The translations under genes and the position numbers were made by a program. DNA of 64,000 bases from Serinus canaria (Eukaryota > Chordata > Aves > Passeriformes > Fringillidae). The notes under the pieces were generated by a model. It worked only from the letters and a program-made list of their open reading frames with translations. It searched no databases and was not told where the DNA came from. Shown here one piece after another: positions 46,601-58,008 of the stretch. The stretch is from the NCBI RefSeq assembly GCF_022539315.1, contig NC_066337.1, forward strand, positions 2,375,234 through 2,439,233. Direction: 5' to 3'. The number at the start of each line of letters is the position of its first letter. Position 1 is the stretch's first letter.

Positions 46601-49600
46601 CCCAGAAATGAGCAGGAAGATGCCATGAGGTTGGTTCCCCTAACTCCCAACTCTGGTGCTGCTTTTAGCCTTGTTTTTAGGGACAGGGACTTTACTGCCA
46701 CATACCTGGGCCTGCCAGCACAGCTCCTCTGTGTGCAGCTGCAGAGATCCTCATCAAACATGCCCAAATCCTCTCCCCAGGTAACAAACCAGGAGAATGA
46801 GTGGATTCAGATGCCCCAGCTGCACTGATATTGCATTTCTGCCAGCAAAACTCAGAGGCAGTGCCTGAGGCTGGAGTGGAACCTGCCAGCCAGGAAGCCA
46901 AAGGGAAGTGGGAGCACAGTCTCAGCTGTCAGACATGGCCCCTCCACGGCTCCAGGGCTGGCAGAACTCCCTGCCCATGGGCACTGTGCTCCCAGCACTG
47001 CCAGCCCAGGGGTGCCTGGCTGCTCCAGGTTTACTCGGGGACACTGAAGAGGGTCACTCTTTGCTGATGGCATTTTCCAGTCAAGAGGATCAAGGTGGCT
47101 GCCAAGGCTCTTTGTGCCAGTTCTGTTGGCACAGAGATCACAGAAAACCAAAGAGAAAATCAGAACAAAGCACCCAGGCAGCAGCTCTCTGAAGCTCCAG
47201 ACGTCCTTGACTTACAAGTGCCTGTGACACTCAGCCTGACACCAGCAGAGCCCAACACCAAGGTGACAGCATGAACTTGCAAGAACCAGTTCTAAAAGGC
47301 ATGATGGCCACCTGCAACCAGCCTCAGAGGATCTTTGCCTCTCCACCTACAGCTCACAGAGACTGCAATGTCACTTCCTCAAATCTTCCAGTTTGGCCAA
47401 GGGATGAGGGGACATGGACAAAGCCTGGAGGAGCACGGGAATGACCCAAAGCAAACAGCAAGCCCAGCAGTGCTGAGCTCGTGGGTAAGGCAGGGATGAT
47501 TTGCATTTATTTTAACTCCTGCTCAGTGGAACATGACACCAACAAAGCTGCCTGAGTAGTTCCACATGCTCCTTTCAGGGACAGGCACTTCCGAGCCTGG
47601 CACAGACTCTGTGCCCAGCCCTGCTCAGGTTCCAGGCCACAGACAGCCGGGGTGTGCTGAGACACCTTCCCCCCACTCAGTGCTTTGTGGCCATGGCTTG
47701 CTGTTGTGCTGCATGGGAAGGAGCCAGGAAAAGCTTACAGAACAGGATCTGCCCCTCGAATCCTCCCAGGTCCATCCTTGGGGTGCTGGCACTCTGCTGG
47801 AGCTCCCCTCTGGAAAGCAGAGGTGGTGGCTGTCACCCTGGCCCCAGCACTGTCCCCAGCTCTGCAGGGCATTGGAAGACCCCAGACTTGAGGCCACCAT
47901 GGGGACAACTGAGGGCAGGGTGTGGGGTCCCAGCAGGGTGTGGGGTCCCAGCACGCGTGGTTGGCGTGTTTGCCGTGTATTTTTAACACCTCATTGACTC
48001 ACAAGGCTCTAAAAAGCACCCAGATTCTCCAAATGCTTCTCAGCTCTTGCACAGAACACCGGAGCCCAGAATAGCCCCACCTCCTCCCCTGTGCCAGCAG
48101 GTTCCTGCTGCAGCCTCCCAGGGGAAGAGGAGCCGATCCCCGCAGCCGCGGGAGGGAAGCGGAGCCGGACAGAGGCGGGAGGGGGCAGAGGGTTTGTTTA
48201 CAGGCACGGCCCCAGCACGCAGAGAGGCTGCTGGAAGCAATCCCCGGCCCCAGGGTCATTCCCACTCCCAGCCCCTTCATCCGCCTCTCCATTCAGCTCC
48301 AAAAAAGGCTCACTCCCTGTTACATAATGGGATGGGCTCGGTGCAGACCCGGCTCGCACACGCGGCCGCCCTTTACTCAACAATCCCTTTTTCGGTCATG
48401 GAGCCTTCCTCTCCCACTGCCACCGGGCTGCCAGGCAGGGAGATGGATGGGGCCTGGCTCCAGGCAGCCCTGCTGAGGACAAGGGGGAAGGAGCAGCGTG
48501 CTGGGATGCTCCTTGCACAGAACAGGGAATGGAGCAGTCAGCAGGGCCCACCACCAGTAACAGTGTGGTCACAGCAATCATCTGCTGGCACTGCCAGCTC
48601 AAGACAGAAAGTTCTCCAAGAAGAGGGGCCCTGGCTCTTGGGAGAAGCTGGATCTCGTTCTTGGTGTGAGTTTTGTCGGTTTGTGGTAGTTTCTGCACCA
48701 CTCTGCACCCAGTGTCTCCATGCCAGAGCAGAATCCTCACCTGGCAGCTGCAAGAGGGCAGCAGGAGCAGCACCTGCCCTCCAAACACAAGCTGGCAGAG
48801 GAATATCCAGCAGCAGCCCCTCCAAACACTGCCAGGACACCTCCTTTTCATCCCCTACCACCTAACCAAGCCACCAGCAGGAACAGGGCAGGATCTAATC
48901 TGAAGGGATGATGCTCACTCCTACTTTGTGACCAGCAATGGTTGAAGACACAATCAAATCCATCTGCTTGTCCCATGTTTGTCTGCCTGCTCTCAGAGGC
49001 AGGAGCATCAATTCCTTGAATAGCAGATGCTCCCAGAAGAGTTTCTGGTACTTTCCCCACCTATAAAAAGGTCCTCAGACACGATGCCAGCCAGAATGGC
49101 AGTGCCAGGTCTGGCCAAGCAGTGATCAAGTTGTAAATATTTAAATGGAGGAGAAATGTCACCAAATCCACACTGTGTCCCTGGACAAGCAGGTCTGAGA
49201 CCTTCTGGTCTGTTCAGGACAGCAGTGACCACCTGGGCCAGGAATGAGCACAAGCCTCAGGGCCAGGGTGAATGGCAAACAGCAGGAAGGCTCCCCATTC
49301 CCAGTTCTCCACTGTGGAGGTAACTACAGGCAGCAGAATTGGGAGGAAAATGTTCCCTGCAGTAGCCCAGGTGCAACACCATCCTCCTGGTGACAGGTCA
49401 GTCCCCACTGCAGCTCCTTCCCCTGGGATTGTCCCAGAACAAGAGCAGAGCCAGCCTCAACATGTGGATTTCAGCACAGACACAGGGTTTGCTCAAGAGG
49501 TTGTTGCACCCTGAACTGATGGGGACACCAAAAAGTCACAGAGCTCCCCCATACCACCACCAGCCAGAGCTCTGCCTGCAGCACATGTGGGTTTGCTCTG

Positions 49601-52600
49601 ACCTATTCAGGTGGAGCAGCTACAAACACATTCCTCCTCACTCTAATCCACCAGCACAGCTCTTCCACCTTCCAGAGCTAGGATGTGCTGTGTGTATCCC
49701 AGCTTCTCTAGTGGAAAATGCCAATGCCACGTGTGGGTGCTGCAGGCTCCCTGGGTGAAGAGGACACAGCTCATTAGGAGGTGATGATGTGCCTGTTGAA
49801 GCTCTCATACCTCTGTGCTTACACACACAGATTGGGTTGCAGCTTGTTCCCAAGAGGCCAGAGCCCATTCTGGAGAAGTGGGAGCAGCCCCCACCTCCTG
49901 CCACTGAAGGAACAGACCAGGAGTGAAGGACAGCAGCGCTGACCTCAAAGCACTTTGGCAATCTCTGCTGAGGGCAGCTCAGGTTACCAGCTCTGTTATA
50001 ATGAGCTGCCCTGCACATTCTGATGCTGGCTCTGGATGCCTGCAGGAGAAGAAGGGGTGCAGGAGTGGGAAAAGCACTGCTCCAAGACTCTCCCAAGCCC
50101 TTCAGGGAAGGTTTTCCTTGTGCTCTAAAAAACACATCCTCAGCTAGTGATAGTCACCAACCTACACCAAAAAACAGGAATTCTGTTTGTGTGTCTTGGC
50201 CTTGAGCCTTACCACCCAGAGGCCCTGGCCCCAGGAAAGCTTGGCACGTCCACCCCAGCTGGAAAGGAAGCCTGTCCCTACTCCATGTGTGGGTCCCTGC
50301 CCCAGGCACAGGCAGAGCAGAGGGGTGCAGCAGTGAGAGCAGAGACCACACTCCGAGATGTCACTGACAAGTTGCTGTTCTCTGGGCCTGTTTATTCTAC
50401 TTCTGCAGAAGGAACAAGCTGAAACCCTGGGCAGCACAGACCAATCCTCCCTAGAGAGCCCCAGAGCTGGGCACTGCTGCCCTTGCATGAGCCAAGACTC
50501 CCACTCCCAGGGCTGGATCAGCCTTTTCCCTGATTTCAAGGGACAGGAGGCTGCCCATTAGAGCTGCACCACTGCTCACAGAGAAAACAGCTCCTGGTGC
50601 AGATTCCTGGAGGTGTTTACTCCACATTCATGGAGCACCTGCTTTACAGAACCTTGGTGGCTGGTGCACACACAGTATTTATCTGCAGTCAGGCACAAGC
50701 TCCACTTCCAACTGTGACTCCAAAGGGAATGCCTCTCACAGAGCAGCCAGGTTGGTCACTCTGGCCTTACCTTTGAACAAGGGTCCCAAAGAGCAGGTTG
50801 AAGATCTTCTGGATGTTCTCTGTGCACAGCCAGCTCCAGTGATCCACCAGCACCAGACGAAGCACGTCCAGGGCCAGGTCAGCCAAAGCTGTCTCGGAGT
50901 CTGCCAGGAGGAAGAGGAGGGGCAGATGAAGAAATCACCTCAGGGCAAATCTGGTGAAAAGCATCATCCCAAACTCATTCATTCCTCCCCAGCCTGGCCC
51001 TTTGCCCACACACAGATGACCTGCTGCAGCCCAGCCAGACTGGGACCCTGCCCTCCCCACTCTGATCTCCACCTCATCCAGGCAGCCCCAGCCTCCTACC
51101 AAGGGCTGCACCAAAGGCTCAGTTCCTTCTCAATTAAACAGCAGGATTATCAAATTCCAGACCACACACAGGGATGGCCACATGCCCAAAAGAGGTGACA
51201 GAGCAGGTGGTGATGGCAGCCAGGAAGAGGTGCACTGCTGAGGACTATCATCTTGGTCTTGCCCATTCCTTTCCCTTCTTCCAGCAGTTTTCCAGGCACG
51301 AGGCTCTGTTGGTGGCTGCGGGCTGCCATCGTGTGGCAGATCCCAGGCTTGGCAGGGAGTGGGATGAAACACATCTGGATAAACCAGATTTACCAGCTAA
51401 AACACAAACCCACACATCTACCCAAATATCTCTGCTGTCACAGACCTGGAACACCTGAGCCTCAGGAGGATGTCAGAGCCTTCAGCAAAAAACAGTTTCT
51501 ACTCACTAAGGAATTACTTTCATGCTGTTGGGCTCTGAGGTGTTGTGCTGAACAAGCTCACTGATGTGCCACAAAACTGCCCCAGACTGCCACTCCCAGG
51601 CCACCACCCCGACCTGAGGCTGCTGCCTCAGCTCTGTTGTCCAGGTGAGATCCTGTGAAGCAGCTTTTCCTGATTTGGCTCCCCTCATGCCCCATCTTCC
51701 AACCTGTCTGTCTACAGAGACAATTTACACTCACAATTTCCCACGGGAAATAAAGGGAAGAGGGATTCTGGAGCCCACACCTCTCCTTCTCTGCTCTTCC
51801 TCTTCCTAAAAGCTGGACTAACTAATTCCAGGATTTCACTCAGAAAAGACAGGGCACTTGGCACCTCTTGCTCTGGGCCATGCATGAGTTACTGCCCACT
51901 TGCTTTGTCCCCAGAGACTTCCCAGTGCAGTCTGGAGCAGGCTGGAGCTTCCCCAGGACCTCACCCAGGGAGCATCCTCAGCAAGCTGTTTATTCCCACA
52001 GCATCCAAACCCTCTTCCTCAGAGAGCTGCTGGCCAACCACTTCCCAGAAGTCACTCCATGAGCAGATAGGGACATGGGTTTGCCTTTTTATCCAGACAT
52101 TTGTTTTCCTCACCCCGCCAGCCCAGCCTGAAGCATCCCAGACCTGCAAGCGTTTGAGACCACTGACATTCCATTTCCCTCAGAGTTCAGCTAACTTGGC
52201 CTGCTCTGTGCAGAACCCTGGCCTCCAACTCCAGTCCTGCTTCCCCAGAACCACGGGCATGTGTTTCAAGATTACAGGCAAAGCTGGTAGCACAGGCTGG
52301 GTTTCAGAGCACCAGGCCTATCCTGTCACAAACACGTGCTTTCAGTCAGAGCTTGCCAAACTTGAACCACTGGAGAGAAGTTTTTTGGGAAGTTCCAGCT
52401 GATACAGCTCAGCTATTCCAAGAAAAAAGATTGGGGAACATATTTTTGCATGTGTTCAGGATAATCTTGTAACTGTTCTGGGACAGCCCTGTGCTTCAGA
52501 GGAGGGTTCTAGAAACAGAAAGGGAACATCCTTCCTTGAACTGAGATGACATTTGTGCTACTCCCATCAAATCTATCTAAACTTAATCTCAAAAGGTCCT

Positions 52601-55600
52601 TTTATAGTGTATGGACACGTCAAGGCTAACTGGAAACTACCAGGAAACTGTAATTTGGCCCATTTTTACTAAGAGCTTGTAAGAGATTTTAGAACACTGC
52701 CAGTATAAGCAGCGTGTCCTTAAGAAACCCCTTTGTGCAGTGACTGTGCTGAGCACACCAGGGTGAAGATCTGCAGTGACACAACTGAGCCAAAACCCAG
52801 TTTGCTCTGGGCATTGTTGCTGGTGGGAACAATCACCAAACAGCACTGGAAAACCTAATTTGCTTTCCCTTCAAGATGTAACAGGAGGAGAGCAGGTCCT
52901 GAAGACTTTTCAAGCTGAACCTGCAGATGTTGGAGCTGCTGTGGTACCGAGGGGGAGAAATTCAAGCACTGAGAGAGGGGCTGAGCTCACCTGAGTCAGT
53001 GTCTGGTTGTCCTCCCTGCTCTGCTGTGCTCAGCCCATCCATTTCTTCCTGCAGAGAGATCTCCTTGGCTTCTCTGCCCCCCTGGCCTTCAGGAGCTTTG
53101 CTGGGGACTGCTTCCAGCAGCTTCTCCTGCTTCTGGATGAAGGATTCCATAGCAGCCAGTGACAGGGTGCCAGAGACCTACAAAAGCATGTTAGTGCCAC
53201 AGAGCCTGGGGTCTGCAGTGCCCAGACTGCCTCCTACCTCCTGGTTTGCACCCAGGTGTAGCCAACAGCACAGCCAGGGCTGCTTATTGTCCTTCTGCCA
53301 AGAGCTGGCATGTGGCAACAAGGCTGCAGCAGCCACAGCCCTGGTGGATGCTGATTATTCCCAAACAGGGCAGTGGCTGGGGTTGTGAAAGGATTACAAG
53401 AGGGTCTGAACTTACAGCATTGCCCTCCCTGATGGAGTACACGATCCTGTCATGAGCTTCACTCACACTCAGCACTGGAGTGATTTTACTGGATGAGAAC
53501 CTCAGCCTGGACCTGGAAAGCAGAGCCATGGCACAGTCAGTTTTCTGTGAGTCACGAATTTTCCAGCCTCAGCCAAGCCCCATGTCCTGTTACTGTTGTC
53601 CACATGCAAGCTAAGAAATCTGATTAGACCTGAAATGGTTCAAAATAAGCATCTGCTTCCAGGATAACTAAGAGCTGGGAGTGATACCACACACCAAAAG
53701 CTGTAAAGCACTTTTCCTCAGGTACACCTGAGCTGAGCCAAGGTTTTCCAGCATTCCACAAGGAGCTGTTACACGGAAGCTGATAGGGAGATGTAGGCAG
53801 AGGTCAGCAAGGTGTGAGCACTGCAGCACACACAGGGAAGTGTTCAGAAAAGCCTCTGAGCTGAAATACACTCAGCAGGATTGTGAAATCCAGTTATAAA
53901 CACTGACAAAAAGAAGGATATGAAAGGACATTGGGATTTTGGGACAAATTGTAAAATAGCCTGTTTATCATTAAGGAATGTCCTTTTCAGCCAAAATGGT
54001 TCCAAACTTGTACTTTTTGAGTTTGTCTTTCTATCCAAAGCAGCTTTTTCCAGCAAAACATCACTTTTTGGAAAGAAAAAGCCATACTTGTGCAAAAATC
54101 TTCCCTTCCTTGGTGAGGGAAGAACCACTGATGAGACAATCACAATGAGACTGGGCACTGTCAGCAGCACCAACATTTGGTGAGGAATATACATGAAACA
54201 ATCTTAAATGTTACTCATAAATAGCTATTTAAATGTTTTCTGGGCAAGGCTACTGTTGGAACACATGGGAGAGGCAGGAGAGGACTTTCAGGTAGATAAT
54301 TTTCAGCTGTATTTTGCAATCACTCCCTGCACATATTTAAGGTTCAAAAGCAATTCCTCAGGACCATTAGTATCTCTGCTGGCAAATGGCAGCACCTCAG
54401 AGCTCCTTTAGGAAGAAACCTACCTTCTGTGGAAGCCTGAGCATTCCTGGGAAACCCTTTAGATAAACTGGAACTCAATAGTTGTGTTCAGCACGGGAAT
54501 GAGGAATTCAGCTAGAGTATGGCAGAATTTACTACCAACACAGAATTTACTACCCTACACAGAAAGCCCCAAGTCAGTTCTTCCCCACCAGGGGCTCAGC
54601 TTGTGCATTAATTCCTTGCTCTGAAAAGCTGAGGGAGCCCTTACTTGCTTTTCTTCCCATCTGTCTGGGATTTCCCATCCACTTCCGACTCGCTCAGATC
54701 CTCCGTGGGGCTCTGGGGCTCTGACCTGGGGAACGCTGTCTTCAGGGTGTCCACGATGGCATTGACAACAATCTGCAAAGCCAGACTTTAATTACTGCCT
54801 TTAATTACTGCATTGATCCTTGTTACTTACATACATCAGGAGTCTGGAGACTAGCACTGGATGTTCTATTAAATAGGTTCTCTAAAACAAACTCTGATCC
54901 TTTATGGGTTCTGGGCAAAGCTGAGCCCAGCTCCAAAGAAAGGGTTTTGGCTCCTAGGAGACACTGAAGCCTAGGGAGCATCTCTGGGAGATCAGCTGGA
55001 AAGGGCTCAGGTGAGCAGCTCCCCACTTAGGAAACATCTCTGGGAACAGCTGGAAAGGGCTCAGGTGAGCAGCTCCACACTTAGGAAACATCTCTGGGAA
55101 CAGCTGGAAAGGGCTCAGGTGAGCAGCTCCACACTTAGGAAACATCTCTGGGAACAGCTGGAAAGGGCTCAGGTGAGCAGCTCCCCACTTTTCCCACCTT
55201 GTCTATCCTGGAGACAACAAAGGGCTTCTTGACAAAGGCAATCCTGGCGTCGGTGTTGAGGGCCAGGAATTCCTGCACCTCCTCACTGTTCGCAATCTCA
55301 GGGACTGCACACAATTGCTGCAAGGACAGATGGAGATTCAGATCATTTCAGAGTCAAGCTCCCAGCCTGATCGTGTAATGTGGAAGAGACATGGTGTGCT
55401 CCATTGTCTGCACAAAGCTGTCCTGAGCTCTGCTTTTAGCTCACAGGGGCACACAAACATCTCACCTTCAGGAAAGATTCCAGCAGACTTTTCCTGGCTT
55501 CCACTTTGTCGCTGTCCATGTTTCCAAATGGCAGATCAGGGAACAGTTTCTTTGGTCCTTTGATGTCTACAAAGGAAACAAACCCACAGGCAAGCTTGAG

Positions 55601-58008
55601 AAAACTGCAAAATCACAGTAACCTTAAATGAAAAGACTTTTAGATCTTAACATTGAAAAATTTTCAAGATCAAAAATTAAAATTTTAAAATCTAAATACA
55701 GATTTTAGTCTTTATTAAAACCTTAATGCTCTAATGCTCACACACTGCCTGGCACAGACACCAGTGTTTCTATGCACTGTTATGGTGCAAAACTGCAAAG
55801 CCAGCTGTCATGGAATGGGAAGAGGACTGGTTTGAAATGCTGGAATTTGCTTCTGGAAGAGATAAATGACTCCTCCAGCCAGCTCTGCACAGAACACAGG
55901 AGGATGTGGGCAGGAGACACAGCCCAGCATCCAGAGCTGCACAAGCAGGGCAGGAAACCCTGGGAGCAGAGGAACAGGGAATGAGAAAAGAAGGAGAAGG
56001 ATTTTCTTGGAGGGCTGCTGCAGGCACTGACTTTTCAGGAACTTGCGGAGCTCCGGCTTCTCCTCCAGCCGGGTCTGGAGGTTGAGGAACTCGCGGTAGC
56101 GGCGGTTCACGGTGTGATAAGCCACCTGCTGCAGGCTGCCCGCCGCCTCGCCCTCCAGGGCTGTCTCATACTGAGGAGGAAGGCAAAGGCATCATCCTCA
56201 CACATCCTAAAACAGCCCTGCTCCCCCCTCAGTCCCCACCCAGCAATTCCTCATGCCAACCCTTCCCTGAAGAGGAAGGAACCACTCATGATGGAACAAA
56301 AGCAGGAAAAGATTCAACCAGCCCCACAGGAATCCCAAACAGCCAGAGTGCCCAGTATTTCCCCCCTACCAGACAAAGTTTATTGCAGAGACCCACCCAG
56401 AGCAAGTCCTCAGCTGCAAACAGCAGCCCAGGCGGTGGCAGCAGGGATGTGGGGAGGGGGTGGTGCCTGGGGAGCCCTTACCTTGACAGTGTACAGGGTG
56501 TAGGGGTGGAAGCCAGTCCCGCTGTGCTCCCGGGCAGTGATGGTCCCCGTGATCCGCAGGTTCTGGATGACCACCGGCCCCTCGGGGCTGCTCAGGGGCT
56601 CGAAGCTGAAGGTGCTCATGGAAGCTGTTGGGGAGGATGACAGCAGGGGCAGGCTCTGCCCGGGCTCTGGGGGAAATGGTACTGGGCCCTCTGCTGCCCC
56701 CAGATCTCTCCCCAGGCTGGAGGGTCTTTGTGAGGAGAACCTCCTGGGGACAGCTGGGCTTTCCTCCTCCTTCTCAACCGCTGGCTCAATCTGGATGTCA
56801 GGGCAGGAGCTCAAAGCAGAGGTAGGAAGCAGGCCAGCATCCGAGCTGGGGCCAGGGCCATGGTCCAGGTCCCCTGTGCCATCCTCCGAGGCAGGTGCTC
56901 CCTCTGGCACAGAAGGGTCCTGGGGGGGCTCATCAAGGAGCTCTCCAGCAGGGGAAGGAGCCAGCAGCTCCACATCCTGCCCCACGTCTGGTGCGGGGGA
57001 TTCCAGCTCCAAACCCTCACAGGGGAAGAGAGATCCAAGGGCTTGGGAGCGCAGGAAGGGTTCCTCTGCAGGATGGCTTCCTCTGCTCGCCTCCTCTCCC
57101 TCCTCTCCAGCAGCTCCTGCCTCTCTCCTGAGCACCTCGGCAGCCCTAGGGGTCGGGGGGAGTCTGGTGGGAGCTGTGTCCATCTGTGCTGGGAAAGGCA
57201 AGGAATCCGGCACTGGGGGTGCAGGGTGGGGCTTCCCACCACGGGGCTTCTTGGAAAACGCCCCAATGAGCAGCAGGTTGATCCAGTCGGGATCAGACAT
57301 CTTCCTGATGGCCGGCAGCAGCACGTTGCAGGCCACCAGCTCCACCACCACAAAACGTCCTGTCCGTGTCTCCAGGTGCGGCCACGGCACCAGCGCCCGC
57401 AGCAGCGCGTCCACGGCGGCGCGGGCACAGTCCACCTCGGCCGCGGGGCTCAGCAGAGCGGGGTGCGGCCCTGCCAGCCGGCTGTACTCCCTCCACAGCG
57501 TCCGGCCGCCCTTGGGGTCAGCCCTCAGGGCATCCCGAGCCCGCAGGAAGCTCTGGAGGTGCTGCCCGCAGAGCAGGAGCAGGCGGCGGGCCAGGGCTCG
57601 CCGGTCCACCCGCCTCATCCGCCGCCGCAGCTCCGCGGCCAGCCCCAGCATGGCCTTCTCCACCTCGACCTCGAAGGCCGGCTCTCTGCTCACCGTGCGG
57701 TACCACGAGGCCACGAAGTCCCGCACCACCTTGCGAACGGTGCTGGCGATCTCCTTCTCCAGCCGGCCCTCGTCCGCAGGGCTGCCGGCCGGGGCTCGCA
57801 GGGAGCTGACGAAGCGCTCCAGCCGCAGCCGGCGGCCGCGGGGCAGCAGGGCCGGGGGGCCCAGCCAGCCCCCCAGCACGGCCAGCGCCCCGCACAGCAG
57901 CCCCAGCGCCCGCAGGTCCAGCAGCAGCTGCAGCGCCAGCAGCCAGCCCAGGGCCACCAGCAGGGCCAGCAGCGGCCGGCGGGACCCCGAGGGGCCGTGG
58001 GCCGGCAT
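37481..58008 (-). CDS. SNX19: Sorting nexin 19 (11 coding exons, 944 residues)
   Basis: SNX19 belongs to the PXA-PX-nexin C group with SNX13, SNX14 and SNX25, and it lacks their RGS domain. In mammals it sits in the ER membrane, binds PI3P through its PX domain and tethers endolysosomes to the ER. Joined exons: 58008-56482, 56170-56032, 55566-55466, 55317-55198, 54772-54645, 53512-53416, 53177-52991, 50900-50771, 39345-39161, 38455-38368, 37613-37481. They total 2,835 bases with no internal stop. Residues 12-30 and 35-50 are hydrophobic membrane segments. PXA spans about 82-250 (LETRTGRFVVVELVACNVLL, then SDPDWI). A proline/serine/acidic linker follows, then PX at about 480-612 with NRRYREF at 531-537. 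The nexin C domain is about 767-915. Human SNX19 is 992 residues. The start is the first ATG (GCCATGC context); a GTG 24 bases upstream is rejected as the start. Exon phases are consistent throughout. Confidence 0.96.
37847..38075 (-). mobile_element. CR1 LINE, old subfamily, in SNX19 intron 10
   Basis: 'ggatcacaggatcactgaag' and 'acccctgagatcatcaagcc' read as the complement of a diverged CR1 end, followed by 'aactcc'-type and 'gggcagcccttt'-type blocks. It lies on the same strand as the gene. Confidence 0.75.
38368..38455 (-). CDS. SNX19: SNX19 coding exon 10
   Basis: 88 bp encoding VIQEILGTSKCQMSWNLVLE and SLSQPVINR. The acceptor is TTCCAG and the donor GTATGT. Confidence 0.96.
39161..39345 (-). 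CDS. SNX19: SNX19 coding exon 9
   Basis: 185 bp encoding RWVQYLQLLQESIWPGGVLP and EQALQSLMGILP, highly characteristic of SNX19. The acceptor is CTGCAG and the donor GTAAGT. Confidence 0.97.
39966..40175 (-). mobile_element. CR1 LINE fragment in SNX19 intron 8
   Basis: 'gggaccttaaagctcatctt', 'ccaacctggccttggacact' and 'tccagggatccaggggcagc' read as the complement of a CR1 3' end. Confidence 0.85.
40959..41573 (+). mobile_element. Intact solo LTR, family C, antisense in SNX19 intron 8
   Basis: A 615-bp LTR has terminal inverted repeats TGTCCT (40959) and AGGACA (41573) and a perfect 5-bp target-site duplication gatgc (40954-40958 and 41574-41578). The 5-bp duplication differs from the 6 bp seen with family A. 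A purine-rich run with repeated gagcaaa/agcaaa units lies at 41355-41420. A truncated, older copy is at 12520-13411. No retroviral genes accompany it. Confidence 0.88.
42829..43480 (+). mobile_element. AT-rich LTR in SNX19 intron 8, 3' end uncertain
   Basis: It begins TGTGAAGGAGTTTTG and continues AT-rich with 'gactaataaaacactg' near 42990. The sequence resembles a songbird LTR family by general recollection. The 3' end and target-site duplication could not be fixed. It is antisense to SNX19. Confidence 0.55.
43588..43690 (-). mobile_element. CR1 LINE fragment, old
   Basis: 'cacagaatatactgaactgc', 'aagggacccacagggaaagt' and 'caagtccaactgctggccct' form the complement of a diverged CR1 end. 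Confidence 0.75.
47970..48380. promoter_or_regulatory. Candidate intronic CpG-rich regulatory block in SNX19
   Basis: Unusually CpG-rich for an intron (48120-48180 and 48340-48370). It contains a perfect CArG box CCAAAAAAGG at 48299-48308 (SRF consensus), TTACATAA at 48320-48327 (C/EBP-NFIL3 type), TGACTCA at 47995-48001 (AP-1) and TGTTTAC near 48196 (forkhead). Motif matches alone do not prove function. It could be an enhancer or an internal promoter. Confidence 0.4.
50771..50900 (-). CDS. SNX19: SNX19 coding exon 8
   Basis: 130 bp encoding the start of the nexin C domain: DVLRLVLVDHWSWLCTENIQ then KIFNLLFGTLVQR. The acceptor is TGGCAG and the donor GTAAGG. The next exon lies 11.4 kb away. 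Confidence 0.96.
50901..52990 (-). other. SNX19: SNX19 intron 7
   Basis: 2.1 kb between exons 7 and 8 with no repeat family or extra exon recognised. Confidence 0.8.
52991..53177 (-). CDS. SNX19: SNX19 coding exon 7
   Basis: 187 bp encoding VSGTLSLAAMESFIQKQEKL followed by a low-complexity Glu/Gly/Gln linker ending DTDS. The acceptor is TTTGTAG and the donor GTGAGC. This is a fast-evolving linker region. Confidence 0.94.
53416..53512 (-). CDS. SNX19: SNX19 coding exon 6
   Basis: 97 bp encoding SRLRFSSSKITPVLSVSEAH and DRIVYSIREGNA. The acceptor is TTTCCAG and the donor GTAAGT. Confidence 0.95.
53513..54644 (-). other. SNX19: SNX19 intron 5
   Basis: 1.1 kb, AT-rich between about 53890 and 54240. 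No repeat family recognised. Confidence 0.8.
54645..54772 (-). CDS. SNX19: SNX19 coding exon 5
   Basis: 128 bp encoding IVVNAIVDTLKTAFPRSEPQ then SPTEDLSESEVDGKSQTDG, a serine/acidic linker. The acceptor is TTTGCAG and the donor GTAAGG. Confidence 0.95.
55008..55192. repeat. 54-bp tandem repeat next to the SNX19 exon 4 donor
   Basis: About 3.4 copies of a 54-bp unit containing 'caggtgagcagctccacact', 'taggaaacatctctgggaac' and 'agctggaaagggct', nearly identical to one another. The array ends within about 10 bp of the exon 4 donor. The unit is a multiple of three and stays open on the minus strand with an 18-residue period (MFPKCGAAHLSPFQLFPE), but it is intronic. A partial, more diverged unit lies just before it (54972-55008). 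Confidence 0.95.
55198..55317 (-). CDS. SNX19: SNX19 coding exon 4
   Basis: 120 bp, in phase at both ends, encoding QLCAVPEIANSEEVQEFLAL through VVSRIDK (end of PX). The donor is GTGGGA. A 54-bp tandem repeat begins within about 10 bp of this donor in the intron. Confidence 0.96.
55466..55566 (-). CDS. SNX19: SNX19 coding exon 3
   Basis: 101 bp encoding IKGPKKLFPDLPFGNMDSDK and then VEARKSLLESFLK. The acceptor is TTTGTAG and the donor GTGAGA. It forms the proline-rich loop and the helices of PX. Confidence 0.96.
56032..56170 (-). CDS. SNX19: SNX19 coding exon 2
   Basis: 139 bp after a CTCAG acceptor. It opens with YETALEGE and holds the PX core NRRYREFLNLQTRLEE, whose arginines contact the PI3P phosphate. 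It ends at donor GTCAGT in phase 1. Confidence 0.96.
56482..58008 (-). CDS. SNX19: SNX19 coding exon 1
   Basis: This exon encodes residues 1-509: the membrane anchor, the PXA domain, the low-complexity acidic linker and the first strands of PX (ITGTITAREHSG). It ends AAG before donor GTAAGG at 56481. It is very GC-rich at its 5' end with arginine- and alanine-heavy coding, so long antisense frames appear opposite it. Carrying more than half the protein in one large first exon is also the arrangement in mammals. Confidence 0.97.

Larger units (their letters stand above)
39346..50770 (-). other. SNX19: SNX19 intron 8 (11.4 kb)
   Basis: This is the largest intron. Besides the elements listed separately, it holds a 17-base T run at 42191-42207 and a triple 'ttttcattaacat' repeat near 41956-42005. 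It also holds an AT-rich stretch at 43860-44110 and long tracts with no recognisable feature (44120-46200, 46340-47960, 48400-50740). Antisense open frames, such as 272 codons at 48047-48865, start at TTG and show no domain. Confidence 0.8.

Noticed and set aside
48047..48865. 272-codon plus-strand frame inside SNX19 intron 8
   Set aside because: It starts at TTG, is GC-rich low-complexity sequence and has no domain. It is better explained by the CpG-rich block.
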